Assembly (NCBI GenBank): GCA_903813345.2
Contig: CAIIXF020000007.1
Location: 3,477,730-3,541,729, forward strand
Source of the DNA: Owenia fusiformis
Lineage: Eukaryota; Annelida; Polychaeta; Sabellida; Oweniidae
DNA: 64,000 bases
Reading direction: 5' to 3'
In this document: positions 35,655 to 48,500 of the stretch, in pieces
Position numbering within the stretch: the first letter of the stretch is position 1
Layout of the letters: the number at the start of each line of letters is the position of its first letter
Made by a program: the position numbers and the translations under genes
Notes under the pieces: model-generated
Database searches by the model: none
What the model was told of the DNA's origin: nothing
The model's input: only the letters and a program-made list of their open reading frames with translations

Positions 35655-35929
35655 AGCTATGGTGCAATGTGTGTATGTGAGCACCTCTATTGATACCTCT
35701 TTAAAAAGTTCCTTAAAGTGAACACCACTCCAGTGAAGACCTCTCTACAATAACCTTCTCCATAGTGAAAGCCTCTCAAGTGAACAATCTACAGAGAACA
35801 CTTATTCACATAAGTGACCATTGAATAAAGTAGTAACAAAATAGTAAAGAACTCTGATATAAATGTTCCTACATAGGAAATCTGGAACTAGTCATTTTTG
35901 ATGGTGTTCACTCTAAAACTGTTTCACTG
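35655..35929. mobile_element. pogo/Tigger-like MITE, degenerate left end
   Basis: The right end GTGTTCACTCTAAAACTG, then TTTCACTG before TA, fits the family. AGTGAACACCACTCCAGTGA and further GTGAA-ACCT repeats fill the interior. The left boundary is approximate. Confidence 0.5.
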
Positions 35930-36306
35930 TATGCCCCTTCTGTGATGCCCCCAAGCTTTATTCTTATATAAAGTGTGTTTCATAACATGCTGTATGTGTA
36001 AGTCATTATGACATGAATTATCTGCGAGATGTACGTGATAAAAGGTTTCCGTCATATTACACTCTAGGTGAACTCTATACTCTAATTGAAGCTGGTGGGT
36101 TGTATTGATTATTGACGTGGCTGATGGATCTTCATAAGTAAACCCCATGTACGCAGATGCAACAGGAATTCTAATTGAGATGCTACTCTTGATTATAATA
36201 TGCTTCCTGCTCGTTACCACAAAAATATTGTGAATGTTATGAAATTAAAATTGTTATGTCTTAGGAATGAAACATTACTAGCCATGGATATAATTTAGAT
36301 ATTTGT

Positions 36307-36998
36307 AGTAGTATTTATTTATTTATTTTATTTTATTTATTTATTTATTGAGACTCTACAATATTTATATCAGTGGCACACTCGCTGGGTGCGTCTATGA
36401 ATTTTATGATTTACATGTTATAAAGGTAATATAGTATTATGACTAAAATCATGTTTAAAACATTCGATGTGCAGTGTCAAAATATATTTAAGTTTCGATA
36501 TTTCATCAAGACTAACATGTATTTTCATTATCTACAAAGGAATCCCCTGGATGAACATTATTTCAGCTGATATTCCACTTGAAACGTGGTGGATCTTAAA
36601 AATCTATAAGTGGGACTCCCTTTATAGAAGCTTTGAACTGAATTTACATTTTTTAATGCTGGAATTGATAGCTTATACATACATTTTAAGAAAATAGGTA
36701 TGTCAAGTTAAGCCAAATATTGACCTGATAGCTCAGAAAAAATTAAAATTTTCAAATTTTCTCTATACAGTCCTTGTTTCCCCTTTAACCTATCAACTAA
36801 CACACTAATATCATGTCCACCGAGATTCCTAGCCTCATCGCCCATTATCCATTTCAATCTATTGCTTGTTTCTGAATAAAGATATGCTTCTAGAATTTGA
36901 CTTGGCACTTGATTTTTCATTGCCAAATTAAAGCTGTTTCTAGCTGTTTCATATGTGGGGCATTCAAGCACTCTGTGCTCTAAAGTTTCGGTTCGCAT
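36307..36998 (-). mobile_element. Non-LTR retrotransposon (LINE) 3' remnant
   Basis: On the minus strand, 96 codons (36998 to 36708) begin with ETLEHRVLECPTYETAR, the His/Cys block found near the C-terminus of many LINE ORF2 proteins downstream of reverse transcriptase. A 3' UTR-like stretch follows and ends in a run of TAAA/TAAAA units (plus-strand TTTATTTATTT, about 36307-36350), the simple-repeat tail of several LINE clades. The reverse transcriptase domain is absent: the copy is 5'-truncated near 37000, as typical for target-primed integration. Clade not determined. Confidence 0.65.
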
Positions 36999-37089
36999 TT
37001 AGATTAAATGTATTCATTGAATCAATGAATATATGACAAATACATGTACTCTTTAAATAATTTTTCAGAATTTTTTTAATTCATTCTTA

Positions 37090-37273
37090 CAGGGTGGGCC
37101 AAGAATTGTCCACATCTGTTCACCTTTATCATTCATGAACCCCTAAAGGAACACTTAAGGAACACTTTATTGTAAAATTGATTTCTGCATATCCTACCAA
37201 ACATTTATTGAAATCCATGCATTTTCAAAGAAAAGTTAAATCAAAGAAATGTGAATGTTTTTGGCGCACCCTG
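37090..37273. mobile_element. Mariner-like MITE, 184 bp
   Basis: Starts CAGGGTGGGCCAAGAATTG and ends TTTTTGGCGCACCCTG, with TA at 37088-37089 and 37274-37275. A different terminal subfamily from the CAGGGTGTCC elements. Confidence 0.75.
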
Positions 37274-37550
37274 TATATCCTTGGAAAACATGACATGTTT
37301 TAGAAGCCATGCAAAGAATACGTTGGTGAGGGTCAGGGGGTGAATGTTTCCCAAGTCTTTGAATTTAGTCTCACTCTCTCAACAAGAGAGAGATTCCCCT
37401 TCTGCCTATTGGGGTCATTATCTAATATATTTTCATTTGATTGCATCACACAACTGTTTTTATCTCCCCAGACATCCTGCTATTAATCATGTAAGACACT
37501 CTCTGATCAGCCACAGGTCTAAAGGTGTGAAGTGACATAAACAACAAGCT

Positions 37551-38444
37551 TATTAGATCTGCCTCTATAGAGACTGTACATTAGACATACAGCAAAACCT
37601 GCCTAATTTGATTAGATATGCATCTATTAGAGACTGTACATTAGACATACAGCAAAACCTGCCTAATTTGATTAGATCTGCCTCTATAGAGACTGTACAT
37701 TAGACATACAGCAAAACCTGCCTAATTTGATTAGATCTGCCTCTATAGAGACTGTACATTAAACATACAGCAAAACCTGCCTAATTTGATTAGATCTGCC
37801 TCTATAGAGACTGTACATTATATATACAGCAAAACCTGCCTAATTTGATTAGATCTGCCTCTATAGAGACTGTACATTAGACATACAGCAAAACCTGCCT
37901 AATTTGATTAGATCTGCATGTATTAGAGACTGTACATTAGACATACAGCAAAACCTGCCTAATTTGATTAGATCTGCCTCTATAGAGACTGTACATTATA
38001 CATACAGCAAAACCTGCCTAATTTGATTAGATCTGCCTCTATAGAGACTGTACATTAGACATACAGCAAAACCTGCCTAATTTGATTAGATCTGCATCTA
38101 TTAGAGACTTTACATTAGGCATACAGCAAAACCTACCTAATTTGATTAGATCTGCCTCTATAGAGACTGTACATTATACATACAGCAAAACCTGCCTAAT
38201 TTGATTAGATCTGCCTCTATAGAGACTGTACATTAGACATACAGCAAAACCTGCCTAATTTGATTAGATCTGCCTCTATAGAGACTGTACATTAAGACAT
38301 ACAGCAAAACCTGCCTAATTTGATTAGATATGCATCTATTAGAGACTGTACATTAGGCATACAGCAAAACCTGCCTAATTTGATTAGATCTGCATCTATT
38401 AGAGACTGAACATTAGGCATACAGCAAAACCTCCTTAATTTGTG
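37551..38444. repeat. 59-bp minisatellite, about 15 copies
   Basis: The unit runs GATTAGATCTGCCTCTATAG, AGACTGTACATTAGACATAC, AGCAAAACCTGCCTAATTT. Copies differ at a few sites (CCTCTATA versus CATCTATT; GACATA versus TATATA or GGCATA). The 12-mer CAGCAAAACCTG within each unit resembles the pogo-like MITE terminus CAGTAAAACCTG, suggesting that a MITE end seeded the array. Confidence 0.9.
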
Positions 38445-39756
38445 CACTGTAATGTATAATGACCACCCTTACCCGTTTCTAGAATATTCACTGTACTAAC
38501 GCACAATCATTTTTATACTTATTTGAAGAATATTTGCTGTTCCATCAAAGTCTATGAGATGTATGTAGAACAAAACCCACATTTGCTGATTTAACATGTT
38601 TGGAAACATAAACATATTCCCAAAAAAGAACACAAATGATCAATATTTCAAAGATATTGGTTAGCATCTTGGAAACAAATGCTGATTTAAGTCCCACATG
38701 TTTTGGTGGAACAAAACATCAACCCAAGATGTATACAAACTAAGACTGATATTTTAAAAATGGGTTGATTATTGAGGAATATCATATTGATTCAAAGTTT
38801 TACATCATGTTTTCAACACATATTTAACCTAAGATTGCACATCTTATTCTTAATGATTATTTAATAAATGCATATTATCAAAATGCACAATTTATGCAAT
38901 CTACAATATGAGTATCCCCTGCTATATAAGACAACAACACTGTACATTAATGTGCAAAATGTATGACACTTCTGTAGAATATAGGACAACAAGCCATTAA
39001 CAAGCAAAATGTCACCACCTGCCATCATTAACTGCCAAACATCACCCACAAAAAAGTTGGAGACCATACAATCTATCACCACGGTGACATAATAACCATG
39101 TGTAAGATCACTGTAAAAAGATAACATCAACATTGTACACATTATTTGCAAGACATTCGCAATATAAGACTACTCCTCAAGATAACGTGACATTCTTCAT
39201 GATTAAGACTCGTAATTATTACCATCACATAAAGGGATTATGCAGTACAGGCCTATTTGCCAGCACTCCCAGTATTACATAAGTTTGCATCACATCATGC
39301 AATAAACGCAATAAATATTATAATTTTAGCTCATACAGATGCTTGTACAAATACCAATTAAAATCAAGCCTACCGAGTAGTGATACTGATAAGTTGTTGC
39401 ACATTTTATTTACTTTCCTTTACTCTGATTACTAATCAGGACCAACTGGAAATGAGAAATATAGAATTGAAATTCTCAACCTTCAGAACATGTAATTAAG
39501 TCCAGGAATACAGAAGTTACTTACTGTAAATACACTTAATTTGGCTACGGTTTTAATTTGACGGATTGGCAAATCTTTTTCAATTTTATGAATTTTCAGA
39601 TGTATTTTGGAAAATTCCCAGGGAAATTTCAGTTCATGCAATGCACTTCTGGAATTAAACGTCCGGGACTCATTTCCAAAAAAGCTGTCAAAATGTCAAT
39701 TCTACATCATTTCGAGAGAACTCCAGACAATATCTAGGTAAAAACATGTCATAGTG
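38445..39756. other. Intergenic stretch without recognisable genes
   Basis: Around 38930-39110 there are loose repeats of ACAACA-CATTAACAAGCAAAATG shared with about 31200; they look like a decayed tandem repeat. No gene. Confidence 0.4.
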
Positions 39757-40055
39757 CAGTGGCGTAGCGTCATATACGCATAAAACGCCATAGCGTACTC
39801 TCAACGTTTAGAGAAAAGTGAATTTTTGATATTGAAATGACCCACGTTTAATATTCTGAAGTAATGGCCTAACATTTTATTAATCCATATTATTTTTTTC
39901 GTGGTCGGAATTTCGTATTTTAAAACGTCCCAGAACACTTCAAATGCAATCTAATTTTTTCAAATTTTCTTGGGGGAAAGAACCCCCCCCCTCAAAGCTC
40001 GTTCGCTTCGCTCACTCGTGGCGTACACTCATAAAATACCCACGCTACGCCACTG
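39757..40055. mobile_element. MITE with CAGTGGCGTAGC ends
   Basis: The left end CAGTGGCGTAGCGT is mirrored by the right end ACGCTACGCCACTG. A 5-bp direct repeat TAGTG flanks it (39752-39756 and 40056-40060). Termini of the CAGTGGCG type are common in hAT-related MITEs, but the expected 8-bp duplication is not seen. The interior includes a C run and GCTCGTTCGCTTCGCTCACT. Confidence 0.7.
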
Positions 40056-41580
40056 TAGTGACACTAATGATTAAACTTCAGTCAAATCCACAAAATTAAA
40101 TAGCCGCCAATATTTGAAATTGAGCAAATCCGCCAAATTAAGTGTGTCTACAGTACCTTTGGTAAGCAACTTATGTGATAACAATTTTGGTTGAACCATA
40201 CATTGTACATGTATAGCCATTGGTGCAAAACAGGAGATATTGAGTAAATAAAACCAGATTCATTAACAAAGATGAGTCTCACTAAAATTGCTGAAAATAT
40301 GTCGCTTGACCATGTTTGAAGCAAACACTAAGTTTTTGACCTTAATGGTATCACGTGACGGTTTAAAAATACATGTACTGGAAAGTATGGTTCAGAAAGT
40401 CAAATTTGACAACTTTCACGATCAGTTGGACCCCCACAAGCAGTAACCAGAGAATAATGCACGAGCCATTCCTCAATGAAGTATTATACGTCTAATACAA
40501 GGTATTTATTGGTTGTTTTTGTATAATCATTTAAATGTTCAGGCATTTTTATACAAAAACATGTATAATTTGAATTGAGGAATATTTATCCAATTACAAC
40601 AGCTGTTGCACAATAATTCAAAATTAATTTCTATAATGACAATATCTTTCAGACTTGTTGGGATTTTTATGATGCAATTGGGAAAAACGTTAACAATCAA
40701 CGAAATTGATTCATACTTTGACAAATGCTGAAAAATGTATCTAAGAAAAAGCCAAATGGTACTTTCCATACAACATAACATGATGAAATTTTCACGAAAT
40801 ACTGATAATATGCAATGTTACAGCCACATTATGATCAGGATTGGTGTAATTGCCCATATTTGGTCATGCTTGACATTAAGTCATGATAATCAATAATTAT
40901 AACTGACACATAAAATCAGAACTGACACATAAACTTATCACAAATACTTGACAAATCAAATGAGCTGCCTTGCAAGAAAGGGTGTCTTATCATTCATTAT
41001 CGATGAGAAAAACCGACTGACAAATACATTGAAATTTGAAATTTTCACTAGTACTACATGAAACTTAAGGAGTTGAATACTGATATCTGTAAACAAAAAA
41101 AACACATTTTGACAGTGACTTGTAATGCTGAACAATGGCAATATAGTAATTGAATCATTAATGTTATTACACACAACCACGAGAGAAATAATCAGATAAC
41201 TAAGGCATATAAAAAATTGACGTCACGTTTTAAAATAGGCTAATCAGTCAGACATAACATTATCAAGATATAACAGTATTTCACAATAATAGTCAGCTTA
41301 TTTTGCGTCTCTAGTCTGTTTATTGTCATAAATGAATCAAAGCTCATTTCTCTCAATTTCACATGGTAAAGCAGTATAATATATAGGAGCTTCAAAATCA
41401 TTACAGAAATCATTATACAAAAGGTTTTGACATTGTATATGGTCAATTTTAGTCCATTAAATACAAATTGCATGGAATGTGTACATAGAACCAAAATAAG
41501 CAGTGAACCATCTATTATGTAAAGTCATAGTTGACAAACAATAATGTAAGTAGTCATGCCATCTTTACAAATGAAATCAT
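40056..41580. other. Intergenic stretch without recognisable genes
   Basis: Short frames on the minus strand have no recognisable motifs. Nothing else supported. Confidence 0.4.
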
Positions 41581-41815
41581 GCCTTTTCCCAACAAAGCAT
41601 TGTCATTGAAAAGTACAAATTGTGCACACCTTTTCTCAACAAAGCATTGTCATTGAAAAGTACAAATTGTGCATACCTTTTCTCAACAAAGCATTGTCAT
41701 TGAAAAGTACAAATTGTGCATACCCTTTCTCAACAAAGCATTGTCATTGAAAAGTACAAATTGTGCATACCCTTTCTCAACAAAGCATTGTCATTGAAAA
41801 GTACAAATTGTGTTG
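41581..41815. repeat. 47-bp minisatellite, 5 copies
   Basis: The unit reads CCTTTTCTCAACAAAGCATT, GTCATTGAAAAGTACAAATT, GTGCATA. The five copies are almost identical. It lies about 200 bases beyond the LACTB stop codon and could be in a long 3' UTR or downstream of the gene. Confidence 0.9.
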
Positions 41816-41997
41816 TGCATGATGGTTGCTGCAAATATCTGAGATCAGGATTTTGTAAAATTAATAATAATTCATATATTACATGTATACATTGTGAAAT
41901 AATGGTAACCCTGTAAATACATTGGCACCACAAAATGATTTTACCTGACTACATGTACATGCATCATAAACCTACATGTAAGCCATATGCAATTATA

Positions 41998-42003
41998 TTT
42001 ATT
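41998..42003 (-). other. Candidate polyadenylation signal of LACTB
   Basis: AATAAA on the minus strand begins four bases after the TAA stop at 42008-42010. If used, the 3' UTR would be only about 20-30 bases. Further AATAAA candidates lie downstream. Confidence 0.35.
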
Positions 42004-42007
42004 TCAT

Positions 42008-42572
42008 TTAATTAGACTCTCTTACAGTTTGGAATTTCTCAGCAATTTCAGCAGCAGTTTTTAACATTCCGACAGATTGCATGTTTGTCAATATAGCGAC
42101 AGCAACTCCTCTTGGAGGCTCAGTGGAAGACGTACAGCTAGCCCCTTGCCTAGAGGGCAGGACTAATAGAGCACTACTTGCACCCACAGCCCCTCCAGTG
42201 TGGGCAGCATAAAACTGGTGATATTTCCCATATCCATATTCGGAGCTCTCCTTCCGGATACCCCAGCCCATCCCATAATTTCCACCCTCTGAGGAGTTGG
42301 AAGTATTCACTACTGGTGTCCACATTTTTTTCACAGTTTCAGATTTTAAGTATCCTGGTAGTAATTTATTTCTACTCGGAGTTTGATTGTCTTTCGATTG
42401 GTCTACAGTATTTTGTTTTATGACATCATCAACTTGATAGCTGTAGAGAATGGCATTGGCGAATTTGAGCAAATCACTCACATCAGAAACAAGTCCACCA
42501 CCCGCCCATTTATAGGAGCAGTCGACGTATGGCACATTTGCTAATCTTCCCTTCTTATCTTTGTGGTAGTAT
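42008..42572 (-). CDS. LACTB: LACTB exon 7 (HTGG motif and C-terminus)
   Basis: Begins YYHKDKKGRLANVPYVDCSY, then KWAGGGLVSDVSDLLKFANA, LLPGYLKSETVKKMWTPV, and AAHTGGAVGASSALLVLPS, with HTGG as the third active-site motif. Ends RESN and TAA at 42008-42010. Confidence 0.95.
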
Positions 42573-45500
42573 CTAAAAAGTGCATGTAAGGCATAAAAGA
42601 TTAAATCAAATGAACTATGAAAATGCTTATGAAATTAAATCTCCAAGATTAACTCTTTTATAAATCAAAATGCTGTAGTCCACTCAAAGTCATAATTATG
42701 ATTTTTTTGTTGTTATACTGTGTCGACCCAATGTTATTTTGTATAATTTTTAAATAACTAGCTATAAATAATTTTTATTAGTACTCGACTCATAATATCA
42801 AAATTTGTTGAAATCTGTTGTCAAACCTGGCTCTATGGTATATCAAAGGCTCTGCTTCATCAAGGTTGGTGTGGGACATCCCAAGATCATTGAGGACAGT
42901 CTTAAGCTGCTCTGTGAATGACTTTTTAACAGCACCTTCCAACACTGCACTGATCAAAGTCCAACCATGTGTTGTATACAGAAACTTGCTCTCTGAAATA
43001 TTAAACACCACATCAACATAAAGACCTATACATCCCAGTGATGTAAACACACAAATCAAATTATTTCATGTGCAGTTTGCATCCCCCAAATGCAGGGCTA
43101 TAGAAATCATTCCACTAAAGGATATTCTGGATCTAGGAGCCCTGTGATCGGAGAATGGTATTTTGATTCATTGGTTGATTCTATGTTCAGATTTTGAAAA
43201 ATTCTTCCATTGATAGCAATGTTAAATTAACCTGTTCAAATGGCTTAATTTTATTGGTCACCCTCATCTGCATCCATAGCAACAATTAAAGAGAGGGTAC
43301 ACATAGAAACAATAATTCATTTTGGCAGATGGGAGACCTCAGTCCTGGCAGTACAAATGAATACTTAAGTATTTTCATTGTATTTTCATGTAAGACTAAT
43401 ATTGCTCATCACTTATAAATCACTATTGTTGGGTTATCAATCTTTACCTGGTTTAACAAGCAGAGGATCATCTTTGAATATTTTCACAGCATCTTCAACT
43501 GTGTCATAGTGCTCTTTAATGTAATACTCTTTGTTATCAAACTGACTGCTCACTTTCTTCTTCTGTTCTGCTTTTTCTTCAATTGGTTTAGAGTTCTTCT
43601 CATTAGCCTTCTTACTTCTGTTATCATTGGCCTTGTCAGTCTTAAATAAAGTAATACCATTAAATAGCAATAAGGTTTAGAAAGATTCTCATCAATTTTC
43701 ACTTTTGTATGAGACCATGCTAATTAAAAAACAGGAAACTAACATTCATATATTAGATATTCATTGGGGAAACCACATATTCTGGCAGTTGCCACACACT
43801 GATCAGAACACTCAAGCACCATACAGGGGTTTCTTCAGAATTTCTGACAACACAAAACAATATGAAAACAACAAACAAAATTATAATTATAAATCTTCAT
43901 ATACAGGGTGGTCAAAAAAATGGATACCCTGATACCATTTTCCTCATATCTTTGTCATTTTGAAAAATAACTCCCTGATATTTAATACTTCTGTACATCA
44001 TTCAATTTGCTACCAGCCTACTATATTTCATGACCATCAGATAGTCACAATGTTACAGTACTTTAAAGAACATGCCCAGTGGCCAGGACAATTGCAGACC
44101 TCAAAAGTGAGATCATTTGTGTCATTCAGGCCATACCTGCTGAGGAACGCATTCGGGTCATTGACAACTGTGCTGTTTTGCCTACAGCGCGATAATGGCC
44201 AAATCTGAAGCATGTTATTCAAAGTGCTGTAAAACAGCAATGTGACTATCAGTCTGATGGTCATGAAATACGGTAGGGTGGTAGGAAATTGAATGATGTA
44301 CACATGTGTGAAATATCAGGGAGTTAATCCTTTAAGTGACAAAGATATAAGGAAAATGCAGGGTTTCCATTTTTTGACCACCCTGTAATTAATACAGCAT
44401 GTTCACATGTACAAAATATACGTTCTGCCACTGAATTCAGTCATTCCTTATCTCCCCAACTTTTATTATCTCCCCTTCCCTCAACTATACCAATGTCCTT
44501 TTCAATGTTAAAACAAAACTTAATTCTACATAAACTCACATTTGAATCTTTGGAGTTTTTGTTGTCCTCTTTGAGAGTTTTCTCATAGTGCCTTATACCT
44601 CCTAGATGTGACACCAACTGTCTGGTTGTCAATGTAACCTGGAAGAATTGTACAATGTCATTTATTTAAGGAATTTTTAAAAAATATTTTGACCAAATAA
44701 TATTATTTTAATCAAGAATTTGACAAGAGTAATGCTCTTAAGCATTAACAATTTTTTTCACAGAGAGGCTTTGATGATTCAAATGGAATAAAGACACCAT
44801 TACTTTGGGTGTTACAAGGCAACTAGGCTGACTAATAAAAGATTACAGAAAATTTTGCTATGTTTCAATAATGGTTCTAACCTTTTCACCTTCAAATGTT
44901 TTCTCTGGAAAATAGGGAACATATTCTTGAATAGGTTTGTCCAAGTCAAGTTTCCCATCTTCCCAGGCCTTAGCAACGGCTGTCATAGCCATAGGTTTGC
45001 TGATGCTAGCGATTCTCATGACAGTGCCAGGATGACACAACACTCTGTTCTCAACATCCGAGAAACCAAAACCTAAAAGATTCATGTACACAATTAAAAC
45101 ACTATGTATATTTAGATCAAAGAACAGGGGTACATATACATGATGTACATTCAGATGACACAGACACGGCAGTCTATTTTATCTTATAAACCTACAACTG
45201 TTGCCATGACAAATACATATACCATTACACCCATACCCCAAACTTTGGTAAACAACTGTAGCTTTGCCAACTCAAAAAATAACTAAGTATGACAATTGTC
45301 ATTTGCTAATGATAATATAAAAAATACTGATAATACATGACCGTATATCTTGCTTAAAACAAATAAATAACAGATGAGCTCATTTGTATGAAGAACTCTT
45401 CATTTATCTTGGGTGTACCAAGGGAAAGATCAATACCTGGTGATTTCAGCGGGAAATGGCGTTTCGTTCAGTGGATGAGCTGCGCGCGTACGCATAAATG

Positions 45501-48500
45501 TGATTATCCAATATATTTAGGGGAGGGCTATTTGAAATAGTTTTTGGTCTCAGGCGCGACCCAGGGCTGTTGTCTTAAGGACATTTAGTTGAAAATGAGC
45601 CATTCGGCTGATAATTGGTAAGAGTTTGGGATCTTATAATGTATAACTGTTACTCAGACACATATTTTGACACGATTCTGTTGGAAATAAGCTTTGAACC
45701 GAGAGATATTCACGATTGATATGCACATTTTTGATTGTGCCATTGCTTTTCCATTGCACAATCCATGAATTGATAGAAGTAACATTAATAATGCAGATTG
45801 TTTACCTTCAATACATGGCAGACACTACATATCGGTCTATTAAATACCAGTCTGTGCCTTAAATAGTTTTATATTTCCATCCACGGCCTGGAGCCTGGGT
45901 GTGTTTGTCTCTTATGTGTATGCTTGTGCATGGACTTCTAATCACTAGCAGAATTTAACATGATGCAAACTCGACATTATAACTCATGCTGTAACATTTT
46001 GACTTCGCTGGAAAACAATAGGAATTATTTTTCTTGACAATCAATCATGAATCACAATCAAAATTTCAGAATGATCAATCAGGCAATGGTCCAAATCAAG
46101 TTATAACATTATATGATATTCAGCAAGAAGTCTGGTAGAAATACAGACTATTTAAACATCAAAGCTGAAAGTTAAAAGCTAATCTGTCAATTTTCTGTCT
46201 GCAAAAGAGCGTTTACATTTGACACAATAACAGACTGAGGCTTTGAAATCTAGGATTCCCCAGGAAAATATGACGTCATACTAATTAGCATAAGGATTTC
46301 CCTATTGGTCTTGGTCGAGCCTTGTTCGAAAACACAATCCATAAATACCTGCTAAATTCTAAGGAGATAGGAAGTGTATAATGTGTTTATCGATTTTGTT
46401 TAAAGATTTAATCAATTATCAAATTGTTTAAGTGGATAAAGTGGCCATAGCGTAATCGACGGATAGAAACTGACCGAATTCCCGATATCCTACCCCGTAT
46501 TGTTGTAGGCTATGAAGCACAGTGACTTACAGAGGGCGCTATCACAAACAAGTACTGCACGAACCGATAAATTCCCGGGTATTGAAACGCCCTTGGGTGT
46601 ACGTCCTCTCATACATTTTGAGGTTAATTCTCTACATGTAATCCATTAATTACTGCACCCATCAACCAGTCAAATATTGTTTATCATGTCTGACATATCT
46701 GTCATTCACTATAAATGTGTCCCTAAGTTACAGAATCGTGCAAAAACATATCTAATCTGAAACTAATATTTACAAGTGTTTCTATTTATTTCTCCTTTAT
46801 CATTCTGACTTTAAACATCTACTTACCCTCAGCCCATACTTGCCTGCCATCTATACTAACGGCTACCACCATCCCTGGACAACCACACTCATCCTGCAAT
46901 ATTACCATACAAGGTGATACAAATATAATACTCATCCTGCAATATTACCATACAAGGTGATACAAATATATTACTCATCCTGCAATATTACCATACAAGG
47001 TGATACAAATATAATACTCATCCTGCAATATTACCATACAAGGTGATATAAATATAATACTCATCCTGCAATATTACCATACAAGGTGATACAAATATAA
47101 TACTCATCCTGCAATATTACCATACAAGGTGATACAAATATATTACTCATCCTGCTATATTACCATACAAGGTTGGGTTATATGGGTTATATGATATTGA
47201 CACTCGGTCGCTGCGCTCCCTCGGTCAATATCATATTACCCTTCGGTCAATATCATATTGTCCCTCGGAATAAAACCCATATTCAATCCCTCCCAGTAAA
47301 TAACCTATATATACTCATCCTGTAATATTAACAATACAAGTGGATCCATATATAATACTCATCTTGCAATAATGAAACAAAAACATGAGGCCTAATTCAT
47401 GCAAGCTCCACAAGCCTGCGCAATTCCGCAACTCACAGCGGTACCGCTATTTCCATTTCACAAAGAGACCGCAAAGTCAGCATCACCACAGATATCTTGC
47501 AGTACCACGAGAATTACGTCATTATCGTGCAGTACCTCTGTACTTACCGCAAGTCACTCTCTGAAAATACAGTGTAATGAATCCTCTTGAAAAAACACTC
47601 ATCATTACCTTTCAGTGATGGTAATATGTACATGTGTAAACCTGGTATTGTCCTTTTATCAGATTAAGTTTCCCAATAAAAAAATAAAAAATTGAATGTG
47701 CTATAGACATTCAAATATGGATGTAAAAGCAACCTGTTCAGAGTATGTTTTTAAGATTTTTAAGGTTGCGGAATACCGCAACTTTAAGGTTAGTTTGTAT
47801 GTTCGAAATTTAGCTGCAATCCTCAATAAAGTCACATGTTCACACCAGAATAACCTGACTACGGTAAAGTCAGATACCGTTGTCACAAATGGCGGACATA
47901 ACCGTCGCTTCAACTGTTTTATCACTTGGTCCTCATGTCATGAGATTTTATCGTCGTTAATTCTGTGCATGCATTAAGCTCTTGTGATAATGTATCATAT
48001 GAAATCCCATTTTCGATCAAATTGGGTTGTGAATCGCCACAATATCGCCTCTTCGATATCGTCAATGACAACGGAATCTGAATTTGAGTACTTTAGAAAG
48101 ACAACGTCATAAGGTAATTACATTGTCCGTTGTCCCGAATATCATTTTGATCTGTTCAATTAAAGACTTTATTTCGATGGTAGAACATAATCAACTGTAC
48201 AATGAGTATTAAGACACTTTGATTGATTGTTGTTCCAAAGGAATTTAGTCTAGGTGCTCTATCAAACATACAGTTCATGAAAATCTAATTGAAGCGACGG
48301 TTATGTCTGCCATTTGTGACAACGGTATCTGACTTTATCGTAGTCAGGCTAATCCGGGGTGATGTTATTTTAGGAATTAGGAATCACTCCATCATCGCTA
48401 TTCATTGTCTATATTTTCAGTTTTGCACAAAAAGTGCACTAATGTACCTAGAAAATACTGGTGAGGACATTTGCTTCGTAAAATGCATAAAAACGAGAAA

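Noticed and set aside
37551-38444. Regular direct repeats that could suggest a CRISPR-like array
   Set aside because: The 59-bp units are contiguous with no unique spacers and the context is eukaryotic; the same applies to the 43-bp and 47-bp arrays.
42818-43021. Plus-strand frames opposite LACTB exons 6 and 7
   Set aside because: Shadows of the minus-strand exons, which carry the family motifs and valid splice sites.
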